Source of the DNA: JBMOUD01 sp049319665
GTDB lineage: Bacteria; Pseudomonadota; Gammaproteobacteria; Enterobacterales; Enterobacteriaceae
Direction of reading: 5' to 3'
DNA length: 55,962 nt
Assembly (NCBI RefSeq): GCF_049319665.1
Contig: NZ_JBMOUD010000021.1
Coordinates: 1-55,962, forward strand
Positions 43,947 to 52,824 of this stretch are shown here, in pieces. Position numbers and translations under genes: made by a program. Numbering within the stretch: position 1 is the first letter of the stretch; each line of letters begins with the position of its first letter. Under the pieces are notes generated by a model. The model ran no database searches and was not told where the DNA came from. It was given only the letters and a program-made list of their open reading frames with translations.

Positions 43947-44681
43947 ATGAGTGTTCTCTCTCTAGCAGAATTGAATGCGTTACCTAAGTCCGCTCAGGCA
44001 CTGGCCTTGGCGGAAGTAAACGGACAGCTGGAAAAGCTTTCTGCGCAAGAGCGCGTAAGCTGGGCGCTGGAAAATCTGCCGGGCGAGTTCACTTTATCGT
44101 CCAGTTTTGGTATTCAGGCGGCGGTTTGCCTGCATTTGGTGACGCGCCAGAAAGCCGATATCCCGGTGATCCTTACCGACACCGGTTATCTGTTCCCGGA
44201 AACTTACCAGTTTATCGATGCGCTGACCGAACAGCTCAACCTGAACTTGCAGGTTTTCCAAGCGGCCCAATCGCCAGCCTGGCAGGAAGCGCGCTACGGA
44301 AAACTGTGGGAGCAGGGCGTGGAAGGTATCGAGCGCTATAACCAGATCAACAAGGTTGAACCGATGAACAGGGCATTGGAAACGCTGGGTGCACAAACCT
44401 GGTTCGCGGGTTTACGCCGCGAGCAGTCTGGTAGCCGGGCCAATCTACCCGTTTTGGCCGTGCAGCGCGGCGTGTTTAAGATCCTGCCGATCATTGACTG
44501 GGATAACCGTCAGATCTTCCAATACTTGAAAGAGCACGGTTTAAGCTACCACCCGCTATGGGATCAAGGTTACTTGTCGGTAGGTGATACGCACACAACG
44601 CGTAAATGGGAAGAAGGGATGAGCGAAGAAGAAACGCGCTTCTTCGGCCTTAAACGCGAATGTGGTCTGCACGAAGGTTAA
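43947..44681 (+). CDS. cysH: PAPS reductase CysH
   Basis: The 244-residue thioredoxin-dependent enzyme reduces PAPS to sulfite. Signatures are the PP-loop-like SSSFGIQAAVCLHL (about 51-64), TDTGYLFPET and the C-terminal catalytic ECGLHEG. Length equals E. coli CysH. AGGAGG lies about 4 nt before the start. A terminator at 44705-44735 closes the cysJIH operon. Confidence 0.97.
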   Translation: MSVLSLAELNALPKSAQALALAEVNGQLEKLSAQERVSWALENLPGEFTLSSSFGIQAAVCLHLVTRQKADIPVILTDTGYLFPETYQFIDALTEQLNLNLQVFQAAQSPAWQEARYGKLWEQGVEGIERYNQINKVEPMNRALETLGAQTWFAGLRREQSGSRANLPVLAVQRGVFKILPIIDWDNRQIFQYLKEHGLSYHPLWDQGYLSVGDTHTTRKWEEGMSEEETRFFGLKRECGLHEG

Positions 44682-44702
44682 TGAGGAAAGATTGATAAAC
44701 TC

Positions 44703-44736
44703 AAACGGGCGCAGATAAAAATGCGCCCGTTTTTTA
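44703..44736 (+). terminator. Intrinsic terminator of cysJIH
   Basis: ACGGGCGCA (44705-44713) pairs with TGCGCCCGT (44722-44730), flanked by A-run and T-run. Confidence 0.88.
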
Positions 44737-44855
44737 TGGAAGTGTTTGGTTTTTGACCTTGCGGGGCAGGTCCGGTTAATGAGGGACCGAACCTGCGCAA
44801 CGTTGATAGAGTTTGCCTCATCCCCACGAAGCGATGACTCGCAGTCATCACCCTG

Positions 44856-45899
44856 TTAACTGCGCTGTACGCTGCTCGGATTGGCTAGCTCTTGCAGCAA
44901 TGGCAGCAAGATTTTCACACTGTCGCTTGAACGCTTGGCAATGCGCCCGGGCAAGTAACGGTCAAGATACTGCAAATTATCCAGTTGCCCCTGTTTACGG
45001 CTGGTGCCTTCAGGGAAATGTGTACTGATGGCGCGCTGCTGCTTGCCGTCTTTATTGCCTTGCGTCCAATCACTGGCAGATACCAGCAGCAGGGGAATAT
45101 TGGCATCATCGAGCGGCTGTAAGTCTCCATCGCTATTGGCTGTCGCAGGACTGCTTGCGGCTGGAATCTCTAATCGCTGAGCCAGTGCCAGCGCGCGGTT
45201 GCGCGAGAGCTTGGTCACTTCAGCCGAGGTATGTGCACCGCTATTGAAATAGAGTCGTTCACCAACAATCAATGAGTTGAGATTGACCACTAAAAGCGTA
45301 TTTTTTCGCTCTTCCGGCGTCATGTTATCGACAAAATCTTTGGCGCCTTGCGACCCGGTTTGCTCGGCACTAAGTGCAACGAAACGTAGGCTGTAATGCG
45401 TCGGCACATTACTCATACGCTGCGCCAGTTCAAGCATGACACCTACGCCAGAGGCGTTGTCGTCAACGCCTTGTAATGTTAATCCGCCAAGATTATGGTT
45501 GGCGTCATTATCACTGAGCGGCATATAGGTATCAAAATGGGCCATGACCACAATTTGTTGAGGAACTTCGCCTGCATGCAGTGCGTTCACTGAGGTAGCA
45601 TTAATGTTCTGCCAAGACTGTTTGCCATTCTCACTGGTGTAAATGTAGCGCGTCTTAAAGCTGTGCAGACTGCTCTGATAACCCATTTGGCTGAAATGTT
45701 GAGTCAGATAATCAGCAGCGATAAGTTCGGCAGGACTGCCCGCCATGCGACCCGGGAAATAAGTGGCAATGTGGCGTGTTTGCCAGGCGGCAATTTTGCC
45801 TAAATGTGCATCAAGTTTTGGTTCAGCTGCTTGTGCGGCACATAGGCCTAAACATGTCAGGCTGATTAGGGCTGTCCTTATGTGTCGGAGGGAAAACAT
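44856..45899 (-). CDS. iap: Iap, M28-family alkaline phosphatase isozyme conversion aminopeptidase
   Basis: The 347-residue secreted protein has a signal peptide (about 1-24) and an M28 metallopeptidase domain. Zinc ligands are suggested by MAHFDTYMPLSD, VDDNASGVG and the Glu in ALSAEQTGSQGA. E. coli Iap trims the N-terminal Arg of alkaline phosphatase in the periplasm. It sits between cysH and the cysD operon, as in E. coli, but without the CRISPR-Cas locus found there in many E. coli strains. Confidence 0.9.
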   Translation of the reverse strand: MFSLRHIRTALISLTCLGLCAAQAAEPKLDAHLGKIAAWQTRHIATYFPGRMAGSPAELIAADYLTQHFSQMGYQSSLHSFKTRYIYTSENGKQSWQNINATSVNALHAGEVPQQIVVMAHFDTYMPLSDNDANHNLGGLTLQGVDDNASGVGVMLELAQRMSNVPTHYSLRFVALSAEQTGSQGAKDFVDNMTPEERKNTLLVVNLNSLIVGERLYFNSGAHTSAEVTKLSRNRALALAQRLEIPAASSPATANSDGDLQPLDDANIPLLLVSASDWTQGNKDGKQQRAISTHFPEGTSRKQGQLDNLQYLDRYLPGRIAKRSSDSVKILLPLLQELANPSSVQRS

Positions 45900-46101
45900 A
45901 TCTGGCTGTCCTTAATGGCAAGTCGTCACAATTACAAGCATCACAGTATGCGATTGTGAGCCAGATTAGACAATTTCCGGCGTTCTCAAAAGTGGTGCTT
46001 TTTGTGCCATTTGTAGAGAAAACGGCGACTTGCGGGCAATGCCAAGCGCGTTTAGATTTATTATTCCGGTCTATATTCCAAAATAGAACTATTCATTCCA
46101 T

Positions 46102-46148
46102 TTAGTCATTTCATTCGCAACAACCCCACGCCGTATAGTTTGGTTATT
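46102..46148 (+). promoter_or_regulatory. Candidate CysB-responsive region upstream of cysG
   Basis: TTAGTCATTT (46102-46111) and TTTGGTTATT (46139-46148) repeat the two halves of the motif before cysJ (40260-40277). They lie 28-74 bp before the cysG start. Control by CysB is inferred from the pathway. Confidence 0.4.
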
Positions 46149-46175
46149 GATTTGTGACAGTAATGAAAGGTTCTC

Positions 46176-47600
46176 GTGGACTATCTACCCTTATTTGCCG
46201 ACCTGAAAAAACGGCCTGTGTTGGTCGTCGGTGGCGGTGATGTTGCCGCACGCAAAATAGACCTGCTTCTGCGGGCGGGGGCTGAGGTGAGAATAGCCGC
46301 ACAGACGCTCTCCCCTGAAGTTGAACAACGCCATCAGGCTGGAGAGGTTATCTGGCTGGCGAGAGAGTTTCGTGCTGAACAACTTGACGATGTTTTTCTG
46401 GTCATTGCCGCAACTGATGATGCTGCGCTTAATAGCGACGTGTTTGAACAGGCCAATCAACGTTGTGTATTGGCGAATGTGGTTGATGATCAACCTAAAT
46501 GCTCCTTTATCTTTCCCTCTATTGTCGACCGCTCACCACTTGTTGTTGCCATCTCGTCTAGTGGTCAGGCGCCAGTTTTAGCGCGCCTGCTGCGTGAAAA
46601 ACTCGAAACGCTGCTACCCGCCAGCCTTGGCAAAATGGCCGAGATTGCCGGTGAATGGCGTGGGCGTGTTAAAGAGCGCTTTAAATCGATGTCGGCGCGC
46701 CGTCGCTTCTGGGAACAAACATTCAATGGACCTTTTGCATCGCTTACCGCTGCGGGACAACTCGCACAAGCCGAAGAAGTGTTGCAGCAGCAACTTGATA
46801 ATCCAGAAGTCAGCTCGCAGAACGGCGAAGTGATACTGGTTGGGGCCGGGCCGGGTGATGCAGGATTGCTCACATTGCGTGGCTTGCAGGTGATGCAACA
46901 AGCCGATGTAGTGCTTTATGACTACTTGGTTAGCGAAGAAGTGCTTGATTTGGTCCGCCGCGACGCTGAGAAAATCTGTGTAGGTAAACGTGGCGGTGGC
47001 TCTTCTGTCGCACAAGATGAGATTAACCGTCTGCTGGTGGAGTTCGCTTTACAGGGCAAGAAAGTCGTACGCCTGAAAGGCGGCGATCCCTTTATTTTTG
47101 GTCGCGGTGGTGAAGAGCTACAGGCTGCTGCCGCTGCGGGTATTCCTTTCCAAGTGGTGCCGGGTGTGACTGCGGCTGCCGGAGCAACGGCTTATGCCGG
47201 TATTCCACTGACGCATCGTGATTATGCGCAGAGCGTAATGTTTGTTACCGGTCAGGCTCGTCCCGATGGCGATACGCTGGAGTGGGCGACGTTGGCAAAA
47301 GGTCAGCAAACCCTGGCGATTTATATGGGGGCAATGAAAGCCGGAGAGATTGGCCAACAGCTGATCGCTCACGGTCGCTCCGCACAGACGCCGGTTGCGG
47401 TAATTGGTCGAGGCACTCGACAAGATCAGCAAGTCTTCACCGGTACGCTAGAGAATATTGAACAATTGGCTCAACAGGCACCAACGCCAGCGCTGCTGGT
47501 AGTGGGCGAGGTCGTTGCGCTTCATCAACAACTTGCCTGGTTCGGGCATCAACCTCAAACCGAGGGCGTTCAACGTCCGTCGGTGGTGAATTTGGCTTAA
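46176..47600 (+). CDS. cysG: Siroheme synthase CysG
   Basis: The 474-residue trifunctional enzyme turns uroporphyrinogen III into siroheme. The N-terminal dehydrogenase/ferrochelatase half (1-about 205) has the NAD motif VVGGGDVAARK. The C-terminal SAM-dependent uroporphyrinogen methyltransferase (about 217-460) has VGAGPGDAGLLTLRG, RLKGGDPFIFGRGGEE and GIPLTHRDYAQSV. It precedes cysD by 9 bp, so it supplies the CysI cofactor from within the sulfate operon. It is diverged from, and longer than, E. coli CysG (457), fitting the Yersinia-type cysG linked to cysDNC. A second nitrite-linked cysG could exist elsewhere. Confidence 0.95.
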   Translation: MDYLPLFADLKKRPVLVVGGGDVAARKIDLLLRAGAEVRIAAQTLSPEVEQRHQAGEVIWLAREFRAEQLDDVFLVIAATDDAALNSDVFEQANQRCVLANVVDDQPKCSFIFPSIVDRSPLVVAISSSGQAPVLARLLREKLETLLPASLGKMAEIAGEWRGRVKERFKSMSARRRFWEQTFNGPFASLTAAGQLAQAEEVLQQQLDNPEVSSQNGEVILVGAGPGDAGLLTLRGLQVMQQADVVLYDYLVSEEVLDLVRRDAEKICVGKRGGGSSVAQDEINRLLVEFALQGKKVVRLKGGDPFIFGRGGEELQAAAAAGIPFQVVPGVTAAAGATAYAGIPLTHRDYAQSVMFVTGQARPDGDTLEWATLAKGQQTLAIYMGAMKAGEIGQQLIAHGRSAQTPVAVIGRGTRQDQQVFTGTLENIEQLAQQAPTPALLVVGEVVALHQQLAWFGHQPQTEGVQRPSVVNLA

Positions 47601-47609
47601 GGAACTGAT

Positions 47610-48518
47610 ATGGACGAAAAACGACTCACTCATTTGCGGCAATTGGAGGCGGAAAGCATTCATATCATCCGTGAAGTTGCGGCTGAATTCGCCAACCCAG
47701 TGATGATGTATTCCATTGGTAAAGACTCCTCAGTGATGCTGCATTTGGCACGCAAGGCTTTCTTCCCTGGTACGCTGCCATTCCCGCTGTTGCACGTTGA
47801 TACCGGCTGGAAATTCCGCGAGATGTATGAATTTCGCGATCGCACGGCGAAAAACTACGGTTTTGAGCTGCTAGTGCATAAGAATCCAGAAGGTGTCGCA
47901 ATGGATATCAATCCGTTTGTGCATGGCAGTGCCAAACATACCGATATCATGAAAACAGAAGGGCTGAAGCAGGCGCTGAATAAATATGGCTTTGATGCTG
48001 CCTTTGGTGGCGCGCGTCGTGACGAAGAGAAATCTCGCGCTAAAGAGCGTATTTATTCGTTCCGTGACCGCTTCCACCGTTGGGATCCTAAAAACCAACG
48101 CCCTGAACTATGGCACAACTACAACGGCCAAATTAACAAGGGTGAAAGCATTCGTGTTTTCCCGTTATCTAACTGGACCGAGCTGGATATCTGGCAATAC
48201 ATCTATCTGGAAAATATTGAGATTGTTCCTTTGTACCTTGCCGCACCGCGTCCTGTATTAGAGCGTGATGGCATGTTGCTGATGGTGGACGACGATCGCA
48301 TTGATCTGCAACCCGGTGAAGTTATTGAGCAAAAAATGGTGCGTTTCCGTACGCTAGGCTGCTGGCCGCTGACTGGGGCTGTGGAATCTGAAGCTCAAAC
48401 GCTGCCGGAGATCATTGAGGAGATGCTGGTATCGACCACCAGTGAACGCCAAGGCCGGGCCATTGACCGCGATCAGGCCGGATCGATGGAACTCAAAAAG
48501 CGCCAAGGTTATTTCTAA
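47610..48518 (+). CDS. cysD: Sulfate adenylyltransferase small subunit CysD
   Basis: The 302-residue PP-loop subunit makes APS from ATP and sulfate together with CysN. The PP-loop YSIGKDSSVMLHLA (about 35-48), the GARRDEEKSRAKER segment and the C-terminal ELKKRQGYF are typical. Length equals E. coli CysD. AAGGA precedes the start by about 6 nt. It is the second gene of cysGDNC, and cysN starts 12 bp downstream. Confidence 0.98.
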   Translation: MDEKRLTHLRQLEAESIHIIREVAAEFANPVMMYSIGKDSSVMLHLARKAFFPGTLPFPLLHVDTGWKFREMYEFRDRTAKNYGFELLVHKNPEGVAMDINPFVHGSAKHTDIMKTEGLKQALNKYGFDAAFGGARRDEEKSRAKERIYSFRDRFHRWDPKNQRPELWHNYNGQINKGESIRVFPLSNWTELDIWQYIYLENIEIVPLYLAAPRPVLERDGMLLMVDDDRIDLQPGEVIEQKMVRFRTLGCWPLTGAVESEAQTLPEIIEEMLVSTTSERQGRAIDRDQAGSMELKKRQGYF

Positions 48519-48530
48519 GGAAACGTCACT

Positions 48531-49958
48531 ATGAACAATGCAATTGCCCAACAAATCGCTGAGCAGGGTGGCGTCGAAGCTTATCTGCATGCTCAACAAC
48601 ATAAAAGTCTGCTGCGTTTCTTGACCTGCGGCAGCGTTGACGACGGTAAAAGTACCCTGATTGGCCGCTTGTTACACGATACGCGCCAAATCTATGAAGA
48701 TCAGCTCTCTTCACTGCATAACGATAGCAAACGTCACGGTACTCAAGGTGAGAAGATCGACCTGGCCTTACTGGTTGACGGCCTGCAGGCTGAGCGGGAA
48801 CAGGGCATTACGATTGATGTGGCCTACCGCTATTTCTCGACTGAAAAACGCAAATTTATTATTGCTGATACGCCAGGGCACGAGCAGTACACCCGTAATA
48901 TGGCAACCGGTGCCTCAACCTGTGATTTGGCTATTTTGTTGATCGATGCGCGTAAAGGCGTATTGGATCAAACTCGCCGCCACAGCTTTATCGCTACGTT
49001 GCTCGGCATTCGTCATCTGGTGGTTGCCGTCAACAAGATGGATCTGGTTGATTACAGCGAAACAGTATTTGAGCAGTTCAAGCAAGATTATCTGGATTTT
49101 GCTCAGCAACTGCCGACCGACCTCGATATCAAATTTGTGCCGTTGTCGGCGCTGGAAGGCGACAACGTGGCAACGCCAAGTGAGAAAATGGCGTGGTATC
49201 AAGGCCCGACACTGCTCGATGTGCTGGAAACCGTCAACGTCATTAATGTACGTGAACAACAGCCGATGCGTTTCCCGGTGCAATACGTTAACCGTCCAAA
49301 TCTCGACTTCCGCGGCTATGCCGGTACGCTGGCTTCCGGTTCTGTGCGGGTTGGGCAAAAAGTTAAAGTGCTGCCGTCTGGTGTTGAATCGACCATTGCG
49401 CGTATTGTTACCTTCGATGGCGACTTACAACAAGCCTGGGCCGGTGATGCTATTACGTTGGTATTAAACTCCGAAGTTGATATCAGCCGTGGTGATACGC
49501 TGGTGGATGCGGCTGAAACAGTAAAAGCGGTCAGAAATGCCAAAGTTGATGTGGTATGGATGGCTGAGCAGCCGCTGAGCGTTGGTTTGAGCTATGACAT
49601 CAAAGTCGGCGGCAAGAAAGCACGTGCCCGGGTAGAAAATATCGAATACCAGGTTGAGATCAACTCGCTGACTCAACGAGTGGCTGAAAACCTACCGTTG
49701 AATGGTATAGGTCTGGTTGAACTGGCCTTTGATGAGCCTTTACTGCTCGATAACTACCAGCAGAATGCGGTGACCGGTGGACTGATCTTTATCGATCGTC
49801 TGAGCAACGTCACTGTTGGTGCTGGGTTGGTGCGTGAAGCGTTGGAAGAGGTGTATCAAGAGCAAGATAAATACAGTGCGTTTGAGCTGGAGCTAAACGG
49901 TTTGATTCGCCGCCATTTCCCGCACTGGGGTGCGCGTGATTTGCTGGGAGGCAAATAA
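48531..49958 (+). CDS. cysN: Sulfate adenylyltransferase GTPase subunit CysN
   Basis: The 475-residue GTPase drives APS formation by CysD. G motifs are CGSVDDGKSTLIGRLLHD (about 32-49), DTPGHEQYTRNM and NKMD. EF-Tu-like domains 2 and 3 follow. It ends one base before the cysC start codon. Same length as E. coli CysN. Confidence 0.98.
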   Translation: MNNAIAQQIAEQGGVEAYLHAQQHKSLLRFLTCGSVDDGKSTLIGRLLHDTRQIYEDQLSSLHNDSKRHGTQGEKIDLALLVDGLQAEREQGITIDVAYRYFSTEKRKFIIADTPGHEQYTRNMATGASTCDLAILLIDARKGVLDQTRRHSFIATLLGIRHLVVAVNKMDLVDYSETVFEQFKQDYLDFAQQLPTDLDIKFVPLSALEGDNVATPSEKMAWYQGPTLLDVLETVNVINVREQQPMRFPVQYVNRPNLDFRGYAGTLASGSVRVGQKVKVLPSGVESTIARIVTFDGDLQQAWAGDAITLVLNSEVDISRGDTLVDAAETVKAVRNAKVDVVWMAEQPLSVGLSYDIKVGGKKARARVENIEYQVEINSLTQRVAENLPLNGIGLVELAFDEPLLLDNYQQNAVTGGLIFIDRLSNVTVGAGLVREALEEVYQEQDKYSAFELELNGLIRRHFPHWGARDLLGGK

Positions 49959-49959
49959 G

Positions 49960-50565
49960 ATGGCCTTGCAGGACGAAAATATCGTCTGGCATCCGCACGC
50001 GATAACGCGTGCGGATCGCGAAACACAGCATGGTCATCAAGGCGTTGTGCTGTGGTTTACCGGGCTATCTGGCTCGGGAAAATCGACACTGGCGGGCGCA
50101 CTGGAACAGGCACTTTTCAGTTTGGGTGTAAGCACATATTTATTAGATGGCGATAATGTGCGTCATGGTTTGTGCCGTGATTTGAGTTTTTCTGACGAAG
50201 ATCGCCGTGAAAATATTCGTCGTGTAGGTGAAGTGGCCAAACTGATGGTCGATGCCGGGCTGGTGGTGCTGACTGCTTTTATCTCTCCGCATAAAGTTGA
50301 GCGTGAAATGGTCAGAGCTCAGCTTGCTGAAGGTCAGTTTATCGAGATCTTTGTTGATACACCTTTAGAGACTTGTGAAGCGCGAGATCCTAAAGGGTTA
50401 TACAAAAAAGCTCGAGCGGGTGAATTGAAGAATTTCACCGGTATTGATTCTATTTATCAAGCCCCAGAAAAGCCTGAAATCCATATAGATGGCGAACAAT
50501 TAGTAACACATTTAGTCCCCCAATTATTAGCTGTACTGCGCCAGCGCGCTATTATCAATCCCTAA
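49960..50565 (+). CDS. cysC: APS kinase CysC
   Basis: The 201-residue kinase phosphorylates APS to PAPS. P-loop GLSGSGKST (about 35-43), DGDNVRHGL and the KKARAGELKNFTGIDS segment are intact. The ATG at 49960 is chosen because it matches E. coli (MALQDENIVWH) and has GGGAGG about 8 nt upstream inside the cysN end. It is the last gene of cysGDNC. Confidence 0.97.
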   Translation: MALQDENIVWHPHAITRADRETQHGHQGVVLWFTGLSGSGKSTLAGALEQALFSLGVSTYLLDGDNVRHGLCRDLSFSDEDRRENIRRVGEVAKLMVDAGLVVLTAFISPHKVEREMVRAQLAEGQFIEIFVDTPLETCEARDPKGLYKKARAGELKNFTGIDSIYQAPEKPEIHIDGEQLVTHLVPQLLAVLRQRAIINP

Positions 50566-50576
50566 ATGTGCTCGGC

Positions 50577-50657
50577 TATACCCGATAAATTTTAAGATGC
50601 AGGCAGGCGACAATTGAATGTCGTTAATAAGCCTGCAGCTTGAAGTATTAAGGTATA
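50577..50657. repeat. 81-bp palindromic repeat downstream of cysC
   Basis: The ends (TATACCCGATAAATTTTAAG from 50577, and CTTGAAGTATTAAGGTATA to 50657) are inverted, partly decayed copies of one motif. The interior pairs too (GCAGGC/GCCTGC; GACAATTG...TGTC). A further single motif copy lies at 50672-50688, and a better-conserved one at 53891-53912 (ACTTGAAGTATGACGGGTAT). It looks like a small dispersed palindrome and may double as the cysC terminator. Confidence 0.6.
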
Positions 50658-50695
50658 GATGTGCCGATGACACTTGAAGTATAAGGGGATGATTT

Positions 50696-51034
50696 ATGCA
50701 GATATCATTAAACAGGATCTTAAACCGCACCGGGCATGGCGGGAGGGCGGCTAGCGATAAAGAAGAGCCTTCTTACTCGTTGCTAGGCGGCACGACAGGC
50801 TTTGTTTTCTATTGGCTTGCTTTGGCGTTGCCGTTTGTCGTTTATGGCTCCAATACGCTGTTTTTCCTCTTGTATACCTGGCCATTTTTCCTGGCGCTGT
50901 TGCCTATCTCTGTGCTGATAGGCGTTGGCGTTAGCATGCTGTGTCGAGGCAACTTATGGAAAACAGCCTTGCTGACAGGATTGTTGGTTGTGGCGATGTT
51001 CTGGGCCGTCTTCTCTTTTCTGACGGGGTGGTAG
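50696..51034 (+). CDS. ygbE: YgbE (DUF3561) inner membrane protein
   Basis: The 112-residue protein has a polar N-terminus of about 25 residues and then three to four hydrophobic spans. The segment YGSNTLFFLLYTWPFFLALL matches E. coli YgbE. Position between cysC and ftsB is also as in E. coli. Function unknown. Confidence 0.88.
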   Translation: MQISLNRILNRTGHGGRAASDKEEPSYSLLGGTTGFVFYWLALALPFVVYGSNTLFFLLYTWPFFLALLPISVLIGVGVSMLCRGNLWKTALLTGLLVVAMFWAVFSFLTGW

Positions 51035-51262
51035 TTTTTCATTCGATACTCATTTTCCGACTGGATATGAGTTTCGTTTCGGCTAGTTCAAATATCTTAA
51101 CCACCGTGTTTTCCGGCCACTAAAGTCTGCATTACTGTAAATCCTTGTGTCATTATCTGCCTTATTCTCACTTTGATTCCTAATCTCTGCTGCATTTTCC
51201 CCTTCATAGTGGAGTCAAAGGCAAAGTTGTGGGATGATTGAGCGGCTTTTTTAGGGGGCGGG

Positions 51263-51586
51263 ATGGGCAAACTAACGCTGCTATTATTAATAATTCTTGG
51301 CTGGCTCCAGTATTCACTGTGGCTAGGGAAGAATGGTATTCACGATTATGTCCGTGTGAACGATGACGTACAGGTGCAACAAGCCAATAACGTCAAACTC
51401 AAATCACGGAACGATCAGCTATTTGCAGAAATTGATGATCTGAATGGCGGTCAGGAAGCGATCGAGGAACGCGCACGTAATGAACTTGGCATGATTAAGC
51501 CAGGTGAGTCGTTCTATCGTCTGGTGCCAGATCAAAACAAACGCAATTCGACGGTCACGCAAGTTAAGCAAAATAACAATCCATGA
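51263..51586 (+). CDS. ftsB: Cell division protein FtsB
   Basis: The 107-residue bitopic protein has a short cytoplasmic start, one span (about 3-20) and a periplasmic coiled coil (about 28-70). The conserved ERARNELGMIKPGESFYRLV segment follows. With FtsL and FtsQ it bridges early and late divisome proteins. GGGGG precedes the start by about 4 nt. The stop overlaps the ispD start by 4 bp (ATGA). Confidence 0.96.
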   Translation: MGKLTLLLLIILGWLQYSLWLGKNGIHDYVRVNDDVQVQQANNVKLKSRNDQLFAEIDDLNGGQEAIEERARNELGMIKPGESFYRLVPDQNKRNSTVTQVKQNNNP

Positions 51587-52311
51587 GTCATACAGTCCAT
51601 GAGTCACACCGTCGCCTCCTTCCAGAGATCGTCGCGGTAATCCCAGCAGCCGGTATCGGCAGCCGCATGCAAAGTGAGTTTCCCAAGCAATATCTTGCTA
51701 TCGGTGGGAAAACCCTGCTTGAACATGCGGTACATGCGCTATTGCGCAGTCCGCAAATTCACAAAGTTATTATCGCAATCAGTCCACATGACCAATGGTT
51801 TGCAACCTTACCCTTGGCGGATGATCCGCGTATTCAAACGGTGATTGGCGGTAGCCAGCGTGCTGAGTCGGTAATGGCAGGTTTACAACAAGCAGGGGAG
51901 GCGCAATGGGTGCTGGTGCACGACGCCGCGCGCCCTTGTTTGCACCATGATGATTTAAACCGCTTGTTGGCTTTGGCGCAGGATAGCGACATTGGCGGTA
52001 TTCTGGCGGCACCGGTTCGCGACACCATGAAACGCGGTGAGCCCGGCGTTGAGGCCATCGCCTGTACTGTTGACAGAGAAAACTTGTGGCACGCGCTAAC
52101 GCCGCAGTTTTTCCCGCGAGCTTTGCTAACAAGCTGTCTGCAACGTGCGCTGGATGAAGGTGCCAATGTGACGGATGAGGCTTCAGCGCTCGAATATTGT
52201 GGTTTCCATCCAGTATTAGTCGCTGGCCGGGCTGATAATATTAAAGTGACTCGCCCTGAAGACTTGGCTCTGGCTGCGTTTTATCTCACCCAGTTAGACC
52301 AAATAATCTAA
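51583..52311 (+). CDS. ispD: MEP cytidylyltransferase IspD
   Basis: The 242-residue enzyme couples methylerythritol phosphate to CTP in the non-mevalonate isoprenoid pathway. Signatures are VIPAAGIGSRMQSEFPKQYL (about 19-38), VLVHDAARPC, and GRADNIKVTRPEDLALA at the end. It starts inside the ftsB stop region. ispF follows after 35 bp and catalyses a later step of the same pathway. Confidence 0.97.
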   Translation: MSHTVHESHRRLLPEIVAVIPAAGIGSRMQSEFPKQYLAIGGKTLLEHAVHALLRSPQIHKVIIAISPHDQWFATLPLADDPRIQTVIGGSQRAESVMAGLQQAGEAQWVLVHDAARPCLHHDDLNRLLALAQDSDIGGILAAPVRDTMKRGEPGVEAIACTVDRENLWHALTPQFFPRALLTSCLQRALDEGANVTDEASALEYCGFHPVLVAGRADNIKVTRPEDLALAAFYLTQLDQII

Positions 52312-52346
52312 TTTTTAACCAAATGAGAACAACAGGAGAACGCATA

Positions 52347-52820
52347 ATGCGTATCGGTCACGGTTTTGATGTACATAAATTTGGCGGAGAAGGCCCGCTG
52401 GTGATCGGCGGTGTGCGTATTCCTTATCCACAAGGCTTACTGGCTCACTCTGATGGTGACGTTGCGCTGCATGCGGCGACGGATGCGCTGCTTGGCGCGG
52501 CAGCATTAGGCGATATTGGCAAGTTGTTCCCTGACACCGATCCTGCTTTCAAAGGTGCGGATAGTCGTGAGTTGCTGCGTGAAGCTTATCGTCGCATCTG
52601 CGATAAGGGCTATCGCTTAGGTAATTTAGATATCACTATTATTGCGCAGGCACCGAAAATGGCGCCACATATCCCACAAATGCGTGTTTTCCTTGCAGAA
52701 GATCTGCAATGCCATATGGATGATGTGAACGTTAAAGCGACCACGACCGAACAACTCGGTTTTACCGGCCGTGGCGAAGGTATTGCCTGCGAAGCTGTCG
52801 CGTTACTCGTCAAGGTTTGA
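52347..52820 (+). CDS. ispF: MECDP synthase IspF
   Basis: The 157-residue enzyme forms 2-C-methylerythritol 2,4-cyclodiphosphate. Zinc ligands D8, H10 and H42 lie in GHGFDVHKFGG and LLAHSDGDV, and the end GFTGRGEGIACEAVALL is typical. The start at 52347 matches E. coli and has CAGGAG 8 nt upstream; an ATG at 52323 is rejected. Confidence 0.97.
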   Translation: MRIGHGFDVHKFGGEGPLVIGGVRIPYPQGLLAHSDGDVALHAATDALLGAAALGDIGKLFPDTDPAFKGADSRELLREAYRRICDKGYRLGNLDITIIAQAPKMAPHIPQMRVFLAEDLQCHMDDVNVKATTTEQLGFTGRGEGIACEAVALLVKV

Positions 52821-52824
52821 TGCA

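Noticed and set aside
44682..46175. CRISPR-Cas locus expected between cysH and iap or iap and cysD
   Set aside because: In many E. coli strains CRISPR-Cas lies here. I see no repeat-spacer array and no cas gene; the gaps hold only a terminator and promoter sequence.
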